This document shows positions 20,143-31,619 of a stretch of DNA of 64,000 bases, one piece after another. A program made the translations under genes and the position numbers. Each line of letters starts with the position of its first letter. The stretch's first letter is position 1. Source of the DNA: Salisapilia sapeloensis (lineage: Eukaryota; Oomycota; Peronosporomycetes; Peronosporales; Salisapiliaceae); NCBI GenBank assembly GCA_023334545.1, contig JAADVB010000048.1, positions 1 to 64,000 on the forward strand, in the 5' to 3' direction. Under the pieces are notes generated by a model. It had not been told where the DNA came from and searched no databases. It saw nothing but the letters and a program-made list of their open reading frames with translations.

Positions 20143-21106
20143 CTACTTTTTCTCTTGTAATCCGGATAATGCAGCTTGGAGGTCTTGAAAGTCTTCGCAG
20201 TTGGATGGAGTCAGGAGTTGGTGACGAACGAAAAAAGAGAGAAGCAGTAGGCAGGCGTCAGGTTTGAACAAGTCGCTCGCATCCACCATTTTCCTGAACA
20301 CTTCCTCCGGTTCATGTAATGTAAACGACTCGACCTCTCCATCCGTATTACTCGGAATCATGTTATGAGGTAGCTCTAAGTCGTAGATGTACATGAGGTT
20401 ACGCTTTAAGCCATCATTGCTGTCTCGAACGACCGGAAGACTGTCAGTCGGTTGTAGATGATCCTTCACCCACGTTGGGTCTAGTCCTGCCTCCTCCTCT
20501 GTTTCCTTTGCCATGTTGTCGAGAGGAGAGAAGGATGCAGGTAAGCCACCTCCTACCATTGTTTCCAGCCTACCTGGCCACTTGTTGCGACTCGAACTCC
20601 GCTTGGCGATCCAAATCCCACTGATATGACCACTTGCCTGCTCTCGGACGTACCCGTTTAAATGAGTAGCTGACTGGGTCAGTCCAAAGTGGTTCCCTGC
20701 GCCACGTTCATAGTAGAACATGATATTATCGGAATCAAGCGATGTCCTGGCAGCATAAGGTTCATCTCTCCAATTCGGGAACATGCCTTCTTCCCTCATG
20801 CTTTCGAGTATCTTTCCGAATGCATCTGATCGTTTAGCAATAGTATCTAAACTTGGTTGAAAAGCAATATGATCGTCCGAGATTTCCATGACATCAGGGT
20901 ACATTTGCAATTTCTAGCTGAAAGGATAAGAGAGGACAATGAAGAGATCAATCGTCATGCTAAGATACCTTTCTCATGTATGGTAGCAAATATCCAGCCA
21001 CGAGCTGATGACCTTCATGATGCACCAATAGCGGTAGATATTTGGCCGGTGTCCATCCCTTTGCAGCCTCCACAAACCGTGCCCACTGCTCTCGGTATAA
21101 GTACAT
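20143..21106 (-). CDS. DUF4743-Nudix hydrolase, copy 1 (thiamine pyrophosphokinase-related family)
   Basis: Two exons, 20969-21106 and 20143-20913, give 302 residues. The N-terminal half matches the DUF4743 region that precedes the Nudix fold in this eukaryotic family: a WTP helix, then the FYYERGAGNHFGL and GIWIAKRSSSRNKWPGRLE region. The Nudix box is MVGGGLPASFSP followed by KETEEEAGL, with Lys where REUxEE normally has Arg, but the metal-binding Glu cluster is intact. Relatives hydrolyse damaged thiamine diphosphates or related pyrophosphates; the substrate here is unknown. No signal peptide, so not a host-delivered Nudix effector. The intron falls at the equivalent place in copy 2 (33749-34762), proving common ancestry. 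Confidence 0.85.
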
Positions 21107-21409
21107 GGTCGACTTTACCGGTTTTGTCGCTGTCTTGATACACAGGAGACATTATAAGCCCGTGTTTGTCTGCTCTTATCAATACGCGCGTATAACCTAG
21201 TCTTTACGCTTGAATTAGTTCTTTAACTTCAAGCATACTTCTAAATCCGTCCTTTTAGTCTATGCAGACGCCAAAGTGGGACACTTCGTAATTAAGCATA
21301 GAGGCGCCAATTTCGACTCGAGTGGCAGGAACCACAAGCTATTAGCTTTACTAGCGTCTACTACCTTGCATTCTTGAAACCATTAGTGCCTCCATCTTTT
21401 ACCTGAGTA
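21107..21409. promoter_or_regulatory. 303-bp divergent promoter region (Nudix copy 1 / E(z))
   Basis: Sequence between two divergent predicted starts with no coding frame. No recognisable motif was assigned. Confidence 0.35.
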
Positions 21410-24400
21410 ATGGCAGGTATGTTACTTGCAAGCTACTTTATCAATTTGAAAAATAGGTCGATATAGATGACTACTTTTGGTCCATCACATACGTCCCTCC
21501 TATCTATCTCGAGCAATAGGAAGCTAATATTTTATTAATAGAAAAGGATCCAGGTATTATCGTGGTCGATGACAGCAGCGATGATAGTGACAGTACCAAG
21601 TCTATTACTATTCGTCAGGATGAAATACCCACTTCACAGCGTGCACCTCACGTCGTATCTCGTAGCGATAGACGCATGGAGAAAATACCAACGATAGATG
21701 ATTCATCCGCATCGTCGACGCCACAAAGCAGCTCAGCACTTCCAGAAGACTCACCTCCAGCTACTCCGCCCACCTTATCAACGCTACAGACGAGCTCGAT
21801 AGTTACAGCGGTCTCACATCCAAATGCATCTTCTACTGCGAACGATGTGTCTGCATCAGCTACAGCGCACTCCATGTCCCATACAAGTCGACGACAGGCG
21901 AAATTAGACGAGTCCACGGGATGGAAATCTGGACCTGAAACGCCATGGGCAGAGCAAATGAGCTACATGGAACTACAGAGTCAGCAAGAAGAGATGAGGA
22001 GACTACAGCGAAAGCATGCAGCTAAACGTAGTGGTGGTAAAAAAGCCTATGAAAGGAAGAGATTTGGTGAGACTCTATCCAAGTCCAGTGCGAAGAAGAA
22101 GAAGAGTACTGGAACCGCAAAAGCTCCAGCTCCACCACCAGCCCCCACTCCAGCTCCAGCTCCAATACCAGCTCCAGCTCCGGCTCCGGCTACTCTGCCA
22201 GTTCTTCAAATAACTCGTAATGACTATCCTCCTCCACCTGAATTTTTATCTGTGCTATCTACGGACAGTGAAAACGGAGACGAGGACGACAGGGAGGAGG
22301 AGCATTCATCGGAGACGAAGCAACCCACCATGAATCGAAACTTTGGGACGAACTCTGAGTTGTTAAAAAGCCCCCTAAACCAAGTTGCTGCTTCTCAGAG
22401 TCAAAAATCAGGGTCAGATAGTGCACCAATGAAGACACAGGATGTCGAGACAGCGGGCACCAAGGTAAATAACAACAAGAAGCAAGGCACCAAGACGCAG
22501 GATACCAAAGCTTCGAAGAGTAAGAAAAATAAAGCTGAGGACGTGGCAAAAAGTACGAAAAAGAGGTCACGCATGTCAAAAGCGGAGTCGACGCCTGTAG
22601 CGAGCAAAGAAGAGGACCTGGCTCCGGTGAAGACGACGGACAAGCTAGATTATCCTCGAAATGCCTATTCGACCGTTCTACACCCAACGTCCTGGCGCCG
22701 TCTTAGAGCAACGAATTGTCCTGTGAACGTCCTTCCACGCAGCAGTAGTGATCGACTCTTTCTGTCTTTTACTGACAAACCGTTAACAGCATACGATACG
22801 TCAGGACAGTTGGAACAAAAGTGTCGATTTTCATTAGATTTGCCACAAAGTAGTAGCGATCTTTCAAGTACATCGGACGAATCGACATCCACTACGGCCG
22901 ATGAAGTTTTGTCGCAGCGTGTACAGGACATTCTGACGTCGGAACGTCCAAAGGTAGAGGCATATAAGGAAAAGAAAGCTCTGGCAATCCTTCGAGAAGA
23001 GAGAAAGAAGACGCGAGAGTATCTGGCAGAAGTGAAAGAGTTTAAGAGCAGACCTAGTGTACCTCTGGACATACAGCATTTACCAGCTCTAAAACATGAT
23101 CTAGCGATTGCAAAACGTTTGCAGCATACACGTCGCTTGCGTCCGAAAGAAGACAAACGTATTAAATTCATGCTAGTGACTCCAGAGATGGTGCATGAAG
23201 GCAACAAAGACGACGGAGTGTTCTTACAAAGACCTATCGGTAAAAAACTCCCAAAGACAAAGACATTAAGTGCATCCACTTCGCTTATCGGGATCAAGCA
23301 TCGCGTACGAGTGGAAGATGATCCGGTCTTGCGCCATTTGCCTTACTTTGGTGACGATGATGAAGGAGATCATATTGATCTCAACAACTATGACGGTGTC
23401 GACCATGACGACGACGAAGAAGAAGGAAGTGATGGAGAAGTGAGTGAGTGTCTTGTACGTATCGTTGCCAATGCATGTGGTAGCAGCGATAATGTCATGT
23501 TAAAAGTCCGGTCGTTGGGTGTCCCAAAGGCCGACGTCGTTTACCAAGAGTGTCGAAAGCAGGCAGAGCGTCGGCATCGAAATGCACAACGCATTCAGTA
23601 CGCGAAAAAGTTAATGAAGCGCCATCCAGACTGGAAAGAAGTGCAAGCTGGAAAGAAGTTGATGGAGGCAGCAGGTCTCAAACATCTATTTCAGGATGTC
23701 CAGGTGCCACCAGTACTCATTAAAGACCGACTGGCTCCTCTTGTGACAGAGTTCGAGTCGAATATGTTGCGTTCATGTGATCGAGCCGTGCGTCGTGGAT
23801 TGCGTGTGACGGACCAGTACAAGCAGTTGCAGACAACATATCGGGATCTATTCTGTCGCATCTGCTACAAGTATGACTGTAGCGAACACGGTATCGAGCA
23901 TCCGCTACCGAAAGTACGAATGGATCCGATGAACCCGAGACTTAAGTTGGCGCTGGTGAAAAGTGAAGACGAGGAGGTTCCTAAAGAAGAGGTAGCAAAA
24001 GAAGAGACGAAAGAGCCACAAGTATCGGTGGAAGAACAGGAGAATGCATCTCGTCGACGGTCTGCTAGATCGTCCACACGTGCGAGCTCCCTAGCAACCG
24101 TACAATTTGAAAAGTATGAGAAGAAGGCGCATCCAATGCGTACGAAACCTATACGCAAGACACAGACAAAGAATGAGTATATCGATGATTCGTATGAGCC
24201 AATGACACAGAGCAAAGTAGACGTTTACAACAGCTCTGAACGTGCCTGTAGTGACAAGTGCTGGAAGATGTTTTCTTCCGATGCAGACGATTCGCACGCA
24301 TGGTCAAGTGTAGAGGTGTTGCTAGTCCAGAAACTTTCGTCTTCTAATTCTAGCGCTTGTGCGATTGCTGCGATGATGACTGGCGTTACATGTCGTGCCA

Positions 24401-25323
24401 TTCACGCTTACCTGGACAGACAACAGCTGAAAGTCTCTGCATCCAATGCGGACGAAGCACGAGACGAACGTACGTGGGGTGAATCCATCTCTCACCACAA
24501 ATCCAAGTCGAAACGAAAGCAAGCCTTGTCCGCTGCCCAGTTCGAGAAGAATATCCGCAATGCACAAGACTTTGTGCCGTGTGACCACAAAGGAGAGTGC
24601 TCTGAAGCAAACTGCGAGTGTTTCCGGAACAATCAGATGTGTGAAAAGGCTTGTGCATGCTCCCGGCACTGTGTCAATCGGTTCCCAGGATGCAAATGTA
24701 GCCCTGGTCAATGTCGCACGAACCAATGCACTTGTTTCGTGGCATTACGCGAATGCAGTCCAGATGTTTGTTTGCATTGTGGCGCGAGTGAGGCACCAGC
24801 AATTGAGTTTGACGAGAGCAGGAAGCACAAGAGTCCTTCTGAATTGGGGATTTGCCATAACATGAGTATTCAGAGAGGACGACATAAGAAGATCGGTATG
24901 GCATTCTCGACAACGCATGGATGGGGAGCGTTTGCACGGCAGAAGATAAAGAAGGGGGAGTTCATTTATGAGTACACTGGCGATTTGATATCACAAGAAG
25001 AAGCCGAGCGACGTGGCAGTATTTACGACCGGATGGAGATGAGCTTTTTGTTTGCTGCGAATGAAGACTCGGTAGTGGATGCCATGCGCAAAGGGAACAA
25101 GAGCAAGTTTATCAACCATGCCAATGCCGGTCCGAACTGCCACTGTAAGATTATACGTGTCGATGGGGAACATCGGATCGGGATTTGGGCCAAGGAGAAT
25201 ATCGATGTCGGAGAGGAAATGTACTTTAACTATGATTACAAGGGAGACTTGGCACCAAAATGGAGTCAACGACGAGGTGATCGGAAGAAGAATAGCAGTT
25301 CCGCAGGCAATGGTGGCAAGTAG
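21410..25323 (+). CDS. EZH: E(z)-type histone H3 lysine methyltransferase (CXC + SET)
   Basis: Likely Polycomb (PRC2) catalytic subunit placing H3K27 methylation. The main exon, 21542-25323, has no ATG at its start. It joins in phase with a 7-nt first exon (21410-21416, ATGGCAG) across a 125-bp intron, giving MAEKDPG and 1262 residues. The first 350 residues are disordered, with a Pro/Ala run of PAPAPAP type. A central region carries SANT-like helices and an acidic patch. A cysteine-rich CXC domain follows (about 1010-1075: CDHKGECSEANCECF, then CKCSPGQCRTNQCTC), then a SET domain (about 1100-1225) with RKGNKSKFINHANAGPNC, GEHRIGIWAK and YFNYDYKG. It is longer than animal EZH2 (about 750) because of the N-terminus. 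The 7-nt exon is inference; the rest is strong. Confidence 0.88.
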
Positions 25324-25519
25324 ACAAGGTGTTGGATATATCAAGTGGATCTCAATACAGGCGGAAGCTTCAATGCCGCATGCATTCATCGGTCTCTCGC
25401 TGATACTTCTTCGGGACGTGTTATCAGTATGACTGTAACAAACTATTGGTTTTTCCCTCTGCAACCCGACGGTGGGCATATGTATTTTGGACACGTGGGC
25501 GAATCAGACGCATTTTTCA

Positions 25520-25553
25520 CCAATCCAACTGCGCATACCACTTTTCAACCAAT
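25520..25553 (+). promoter_or_regulatory. two CCAAT boxes upstream of the mitochondrial carrier
   Basis: CCAAT occurs at 25520-25524 and 25549-25553, about 70-105 bp before the carrier ATG. That is the typical position for NF-Y-type control of housekeeping genes. Confidence 0.4.
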
Positions 25554-25624
25554 CAAATAACAGGTATCTAAACCCCAGTCACACGTACGCATTCAATTTT
25601 CGGACCGCAATCCTCTGGACGCGG

Positions 25625-26629
25625 ATGGCAGCTACAGCGGAAGCAGCACAAAGTGCTGCGTTAACGCAAAAGATATCAGCTTCAGCTCAAGCCAGTGCCG
25701 ATGCAAGTGCGTCTTCACGCAAGTCGAAGAAATTGGCAGCAGGCGCAGCATCCGGCATCCTCTCTGCGCTCGTCTTTCAGCCTCTCGATGTGCTGCGTAC
25801 GAAGCAGCAGGGAGCCTTTGGCTTTGAAGAAAAAGGTCCATCGACATTGCAGTCGCTAGAAAAGGTTCGCCATTGGAACATGGACAACTTGCGGTCCATG
25901 TGGCGAGGTACTTCGCCCACACTTGTGCGTGTGGCTGGAGGTGCCGGCCTCTACTTTGCATCGCTCGACCACTTCCTAAACGTCCTTCCTCCGTCTGCAG
26001 TCGCGACGTTTGCGGCTGGAGGTTTTGCACGTACGTTTGCCAGTTGCGTCGTGTCGCCAGTGACTATCATCAAGGCTCGTATCGAATGGCAGTCGTCTCA
26101 AGGCATGCCGACGTCGCTATCCCAACTGCCCTTGGGTGGCAACAAACTTTTCAATAAGGCTGCGCAACGTAGTAAAAGCATCGGTGTCTTGCAACAGATC
26201 CTTCATTCCGAAGGTGTCAAAGGCTTGTACCGTGGTATCGTCCCGACGCTCGTGCGAGACGTCCCGTTCTCCGGTCTCTACGTCCTCCTGTACACTCGTC
26301 TGAAGGAAATAGCGTCCGAAAAGTTCCCCGACATGCATGCTACTGGCATGCAATTCTCCAGTGGCGTAATCGCTGGTGTCTTTGCCACTTCCCTCGTCCA
26401 TCCAGCAGACGTCGTCAAGACGCGAATGCAACTGAGCATGGTCCAGCGCGGAGCTCATGGCGATATGCGCGTGGTCTCCAACTCGTTGTCGCTGCAAGAG
26501 ACGATCAGCAAGATTTTGTCCGAGGAAGGTATGAAAGGCTTTGCACGCGGCATCGTGCCACGTGTCATTAAGCGTACGCTGTCCACTGCGCTCGCGTGGA
26601 CCATCTACGAAAGGCTTTCCGTACGGTAG
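25625..26629 (+). CDS. SLC25A38: mitochondrial glycine carrier, SLC25A38/Hem25 type
   Basis: A 334-residue inner-membrane carrier with three tandem repeats. The repeat signatures are QPLDVLRTK (about residue 59), SPVTIIKAR and HPADVVKTRMQL, each closing a PX[DE]XX[KR] motif (the middle one is PVTIIKA). RDVPFSGLY and the ending RVIKRTLSTALAWTIYERL match the SLC25A38/Hem25 branch, which brings glycine into mitochondria for heme synthesis. The Ala/Ser-rich N-terminus of about 40 residues is poorly conserved. The ATG at 25625 was chosen because upstream in-frame sequence has no carrier homology. It converges on Twinkle with a 60-bp gap. Confidence 0.85.
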   Translation: MAATAEAAQSAALTQKISASAQASADASASSRKSKKLAAGAASGILSALVFQPLDVLRTKQQGAFGFEEKGPSTLQSLEKVRHWNMDNLRSMWRGTSPTLVRVAGGAGLYFASLDHFLNVLPPSAVATFAAGGFARTFASCVVSPVTIIKARIEWQSSQGMPTSLSQLPLGGNKLFNKAAQRSKSIGVLQQILHSEGVKGLYRGIVPTLVRDVPFSGLYVLLYTRLKEIASEKFPDMHATGMQFSSGVIAGVFATSLVHPADVVKTRMQLSMVQRGAHGDMRVVSNSLSLQETISKILSEEGMKGFARGIVPRVIKRTLSTALAWTIYERLSVR

Positions 26630-26689
26630 ACACTTAGACTTTTTGACTGCAAAACGTAAATTGATATTAGTTGCAAAAAACAAGTTGGT

Positions 26690-29023
26690 TTATCTAGAAA
26701 TGATCGGCGTAAAGGCAGCAAACGGCTCGGCACTCGGTTCATCAGAGCTCCTTCGTGGAAGACCACTTGATCCGCCGTTCAAGTCTCCATTCTTCGGCTC
26801 ATCATCGTCGTCCCACGAGTGATGACCATTCACCTTGGACTGACCATTCATCTTGCTCGCCATCTCCGCCACATACGTCTGCTCCTGCACTTGTGTCTCG
26901 GCCATCTCTTCCTCTGCCTGAAGTGAGTTTAGACGGTATCTTTGCTCACGTTCCATCTGTGCCTCCATCGCTATCGACGACACGTCCTCTCGCATCGTGT
27001 CTTCATTATACTCACGCAGACTACATGCTGCTTCATCGAACTGAAGCGGAATGGACCCGAGAGATCCGTCGAAACGGTTCTTACGCACATCCAGCTTGCT
27101 ATCTCCACGCGTACGTTGCAAGATAAGTACGTTGTCTGCCTCTTGCGTCGCCTTGGCAGTTCCAAACACCGAGCTGAGCGTCAGTTCCTGGTCCTCCTGT
27201 TCCTTTCGTGGATGGATCACAAGCGTCACGTGGACATTCTTCTGACTCGCAAACTTCCGGAACTTGTCCAGTGCTGCGTCCTGTCGTTCAAACTTGTCGT
27301 ACCCTCTGCCTTGTCCTGACATCATGAATTGAACGTTGTCGAGTAAAATATGCTGCACGTCGTATGCATAGACAGCGTACTCCATCGCATCTAGCACTTC
27401 ATCCACGTCAGAGCTACCAAAGAAGCGCAAAAAGTACATCGGTAGCGTTTCAAAGGCATCCGCTGCACGATCAAACGCCTCCATGTCTCCAGCTAAACTC
27501 TTTCCAGCGAGCTGCGTCAGCATTTTGTGCAGTAACCTCGTGTTCTTGATCTCGAACGACCCCCACAACGTATTCACACCCTGTTCACAGAGGTCCATCG
27601 AGAGTTGACTGAGCAGTGTCGTCTTACCACATCCGGTAGGACCTGTGAGCACTGTCATCTCGCCCATCCGATGTCCTTTTAGCAGTCTATTTAGCCCAGG
27701 CAACGTCCTCGACTGGACGCCACACGCCCGAATCGGGTTCAGCACTTCTTCATACACTTCGTTCCGTAGCTGTTCAAACGTAGCGATTTGGCTATGTGGT
27801 ATACGTTCTGCCTTGTGGATCAGATGAGTCAGGTCCATGCCTGCTCGTAGAGCGTCGTTTGCATCCTTCACAGCCTTCCCTTCATGCAATTGGGACATGT
27901 GGACGATGTAGCATCGACTCATGCCGAGTTTGTGCGCAAACTTCTCTACACTTGCCTGTCCATTCATGTCGTTATCTACCCAGAGGTAGATTTTAGAGAA
28001 GCGCTCAAGAAGCGGCAGGACGGCAGGTGGAAGCGACTGACATCCGTTCGGGAGAGAGACGGCAGGAAGACCTGTGGCTTGGTTCACACTCATGGCGTCG
28101 AACTCTCCTTCGGTCAAGACAATTTCATCTGCGGAGGACGGTACAGTGTGCCATCCAAAGAGTCCCCAACTACCTCCTTTCGGAATGAGACGTTGGTGCG
28201 TCTTGTTTTCTACGCCACGGAGTTTGAGACGAACGACGTTGAAGAGGTTCTGGTCACTGGAGGATGGAGTAGTCTCCGACTGATTCACCATGACTCCCAT
28301 GGCGTCTAGATCGGACTGACGAGCCATCCAGGGAAAAGAGAGGCATTGGACATTCTCCATCGAATCCGAATCATTTCGGAATGGCTGCTCGAGAGCACCG
28401 ACGCCGTATTTGCGTAGCGTCTGTTGATTGATAGCTCTCGTCTGGGTCACGTATTCAAGAGCAGGCGAGAACTCTGGATCATCCATCAAGTTCTGCTGGA
28501 TGCTCATGGCCTTTTGGTTATCGAGCGCTTCGATCACCTTGACAGGTTCTTCCCGGCCGGTGCCGTGCATGATATGGTCTCCAGAGCTCACGGACACGTT
28601 GTCCTGCAGCTTACGCTTAAAGTCAAACCAGCTTCCAGACGCTCCGCAGCGATGACACTTGTACATACCTTTCGACTTGTGCACGTACAGCTTGAACAGG
28701 TTATCGATCTTGCCTCTCGTGGCATGACAAAACGGACAGTCTCGAATGACAAAGTGTGTGTCTCCTTCCTTGGATACTAGCTGCTTCCGCTGCAAGAACG
28801 AGCTGATCTCGGAAGAACTGACAGAGTCATTATAGCTCGATACGAATGTGCCATTCATGGCAGATGAAGCCCCGCCATGCGAGTATGAAGCTAGCATTCG
28901 TATGATACTTGGGCTCCATTTCTTGGACTGCAGCTGGAAAGATTCATTGACAATACACTGTCTTGTAGCTGCAATGCTTCTGCGTCTACTTGCCGCCGTC
29001 GCAGAGAGCAGAACGCGCCGCAT
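26690..29023 (-). CDS. TWNK: mitochondrial Twinkle primase-helicase
   Basis: T7 gp4-like enzyme, 777 residues, one exon. A basic Ser/Arg-rich N-terminus (MRRVLLSATAASRRRS) fits a mitochondrial presequence. A zinc-ribbon keeps all four cysteines (CPFC at 96, CHRCG at 123). A TOPRIM fold follows with TEGEFDAMS (about 304) and LWVDNDMNG (about 347). The RecA-type helicase has Walker A GPTGCGKTTLLSQ (about 461), a Walker B-like HILLDNVQF and a closing arginine region (DVRKNRFDG). Animal Twinkle has lost the zinc ribbon and primase activity. Here both seem intact, so it is probably a bifunctional primase-helicase for mtDNA. The C-terminal 100 residues are Gln/Glu- and Ser-rich. Confidence 0.92.
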   Translation of the reverse strand: MRRVLLSATAASRRRSIAATRQCIVNESFQLQSKKWSPSIIRMLASYSHGGASSAMNGTFVSSYNDSVSSSEISSFLQRKQLVSKEGDTHFVIRDCPFCHATRGKIDNLFKLYVHKSKGMYKCHRCGASGSWFDFKRKLQDNVSVSSGDHIMHGTGREEPVKVIEALDNQKAMSIQQNLMDDPEFSPALEYVTQTRAINQQTLRKYGVGALEQPFRNDSDSMENVQCLSFPWMARQSDLDAMGVMVNQSETTPSSSDQNLFNVVRLKLRGVENKTHQRLIPKGGSWGLFGWHTVPSSADEIVLTEGEFDAMSVNQATGLPAVSLPNGCQSLPPAVLPLLERFSKIYLWVDNDMNGQASVEKFAHKLGMSRCYIVHMSQLHEGKAVKDANDALRAGMDLTHLIHKAERIPHSQIATFEQLRNEVYEEVLNPIRACGVQSRTLPGLNRLLKGHRMGEMTVLTGPTGCGKTTLLSQLSMDLCEQGVNTLWGSFEIKNTRLLHKMLTQLAGKSLAGDMEAFDRAADAFETLPMYFLRFFGSSDVDEVLDAMEYAVYAYDVQHILLDNVQFMMSGQGRGYDKFERQDAALDKFRKFASQKNVHVTLVIHPRKEQEDQELTLSSVFGTAKATQEADNVLILQRTRGDSKLDVRKNRFDGSLGSIPLQFDEAACSLREYNEDTMREDVSSIAMEAQMEREQRYRLNSLQAEEEMAETQVQEQTYVAEMASKMNGQSKVNGHHSWDDDDEPKNGDLNGGSSGLPRRSSDEPSAEPFAAFTPIISR

Positions 29024-29077
29024 CCTATCGATAGCTTTTGGCTGTAAAAGCTCTTTTTATTATCCATTCTCTCCCTT

Positions 29078-29112
29078 ATTGGTTGATTTATATACTTCTG
29101 TGATTGGATTGG
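29078..29112. promoter_or_regulatory. three CCAAT boxes in the 137-bp Twinkle/DDX24 promoter
   Basis: ATTGG occurs at 29078-29082, 29103-29107 and 29108-29112, the last two directly abutting. They lie within the short divergent space, so they could drive both genes. Based on motif and position. Confidence 0.5.
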
Positions 29113-29160
29113 TGGAAAATCTGTTGGTAGACACTAACTTGGACTTTGATCATTGGCAGC

Positions 29161-31457
29161 ATGGGTGGGAAGCGAAAGCAGCGGCATGACGAGGAAGAGA
29201 CTTTCTTAAGCCAAGATGGATGGGCCAAAGTGGACTTGGAAGACATGCAGATTGAAGGTTTTGATGATGGCTCGGTGTTGGAATTGGAAGAGCTTACAGG
29301 TACTGTTTATAGGAATATGCTGTCTGCGTCGTGTGTTAACATGCAAGTACTCCAATAGACTACACGCTTGAGACTGGTGCGGATGGTAGCAAGACATTCG
29401 TGAGTCACCAGAAACCTACTAAACAGCCACTACCTGCTGCTACTTCTGAGACAAAGGAACCGAGCAAGAAGAAGAAGAAAAAGAATGACAACAATGCTTC
29501 CAAGGCCAAGAGTGACGCCAATGTAGCCAAGTCCAAGACCAAGAACGGGAAACCTGCTCCAGGAGAACCGATTGTAAACCCTCCTTTATCTGAAGTTAAG
29601 CTATCCAAGTGGGATGCATTCAAACTGCACAATACGCTACGCCAATCGCTCTATCGCTGCCAGTTTGTATCGCCCACTCCAATCCAGGAGCAAACGATCC
29701 AACCAGCGTTGCTAGACAATAGGGACATTGTCGGTGCAGCTCCTACAGGTTCCGGTAAGACCCTCGCTTTCGGTCTTCCGATCCTCCACCGTCTATTAGA
29801 AGAACGAGAATCGCAAGGAGAAAGCTACACGAGAGAATGCAAAGCGCTCATTCTAACGCCAACAAGAGAACTCGCACTACAGATCCAAAAGCATATGGAG
29901 AGTATGGTACCTGGGAAGGAAATTGGTATCGTCGCCATTGTTGGAGGTATTGCTCTGCCAAAACAGAAGCGACTGCTGAGCTACCGTCCAGAAGTAGTGA
30001 TCGGAACGCCTGGTCGACTCTGGTCTCAGCTTGAAGACACGGACATTACTCATTTACAAGGTATTGGAGACACGCTCCGCTTCCTCGTAGTCGACGAAGC
30101 CGATCGGATGCTTCAGACAGGCTCTTTCCCAGAGGTCCAGAAGATCTTTGACATAGTCAAGAAGAGAGGCAACCGAGCTCTAGCTCCTGATCCGATCAAT
30201 CTCTCGGACAATGAAGAGGAGGAAGAAGAATCCGAGGATGAAGAAGCTATGGGAGGTGAAGTGCAAGTGCCTATGCTCAGTGACGTGATGAAAGAAGAGG
30301 AAGATGAGGAAGATGAGGAAGAGAGTGAAGAGGAAGAAGAGGAAGAAGAGGAAGAAGAGGTGGAACAAGTCGCTCCAACACCTCGTGTGATCCGTCAGAC
30401 GTTCCTCTTCTCCGCCACATTGACTATTCCTGAAAGTGGTCGCTTCCAAGGGAAGAAGAAGAAGCAACGCAATGCCTTGACAGTCTTGGAAAGTGTCATG
30501 AAAAAGGTGGGACTACGTGGTAAGCCTGCTGTCGTGGACCTCAGTGCAGCTGAAGGCACGAAAGCAGTCAAAAAGGACCCATCGCTTTCTTTGCCTGAAG
30601 GTCTAGAGCTATGTGAGCATGAAGTCACGAACGACAGTCGAGATGCGTATCTGTACTACTTCTTAAGCCAGTATCCTGGTCGTACTATTGTCTTTCTCAA
30701 CGCTATCCAGCAAGTTCGGAAGCTCGCGTCTTTGCTGCAGCTACTAGATCTCCCGGTCTTGGCTCTTCATGCCGAGATGCAGCAACGACAGCGGTTGAAA
30801 AAATTGGACCAGTTCCGGAGTCAAAAGAACGGTATTCTCATCGCCACAGACGTTGCAGCTCGAGGTCTCGATGTCCCAAGCGTAGACTATGTTGTCCACT
30901 ACCACATTGCGCGGTCAGCAGAGGTTTTTGTGCATCGCAGTGGACGTACAGCCCGTGCCGGCACGGACGGACTGAGTCTCTCCCTGGTGTCTCCTGTCGA
31001 TAGCAAGTACCATACACAGATCTGCCGCATGCTCCAGCGTCCGACAGGTCTGTCGGAATTCCCATTTGACCATCGGTACATGCCTATGTTGGAAGAACGT
31101 TTGCGTGTAGCCAAGAAGATCAATGAAAGCGACAATGCCGAGAACAAGACGAAATCAGAGGAGAATTGGTTGCTACAAATGGCTGAAGCAGCGGACTTGG
31201 AGCTAGACGAGAGCACTCAAAAGGCTTTGAATGCGAAAAAGGCGAATGGGAAGAAACCAGTCGGATCTCATCGTCATGAGCTGAAGCAATTGCTCAGCCA
31301 ACCGCTTCGACCGGTTGGGTCGACGAGGAAATTTCGTCCGATTCATGAAGAGATAGGTAAGAATTTGGGGAAGGATGGGGAGTATCGGAAGCGAGATGCA
31401 GGGGAAGATTTGTCTAGTAAGGGTAAACGATCGTACAAGCGTTTCCGCCGAAGATAA
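29161..31457 (+). CDS. DDX24: DEAD-box RNA helicase DDX24/Mak5
   Basis: Nucleolar helicase of 60S ribosome assembly. Exons 29161-29299 and 29359-31457 give 745 residues. Before the helicase core, DGWAKVDLEDM and LEELTDYTLE (restored by splicing) match the family. Core motifs: PTPIQEQTI (Q), APTGSGKTLA (I), PTRELALQ (Ia), DEAD in VVDEADRML (II), SAT (III), ATDVAARGLD (V) and HRSGRTARAG (VI). As in Mak5/DDX24, a long insertion separates motifs II and III; here it is extremely acidic, with a Glu run near residues 345-360. The C-terminus is basic (KGKRSYKRFRRR), fitting nucleolar targeting. Unspliced reading would miss the true start. Confidence 0.92.
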
Positions 31458-31619
31458 ATAGAATCGATTTTTTTTCCATTTACATTTTAGTCTGTGCATA
31501 TTGAGCATGAAAAATTCACTCCGTTGGAAGGTTGGACGTTGTTGCCTTCTAGAAGTTGGTGGCTGTCCCAAGTGGAGTGGCACATGTCTATGTGCCCTTA
31601 TTCCTACAAATAAAGCGAA

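Noticed and set aside
20143-21106. Nudix protein as a secreted RXLR-Nudix effector like Avr3b
   Set aside because: No signal peptide or RXLR motif; belongs to the DUF4743 housekeeping family with a conserved intron shared with its paralogue.
29400-31457. DDX24 starting at a GTG at 29400
   Set aside because: A spliced 5' exon with an ATG at 29161 restores the conserved family N-terminus.
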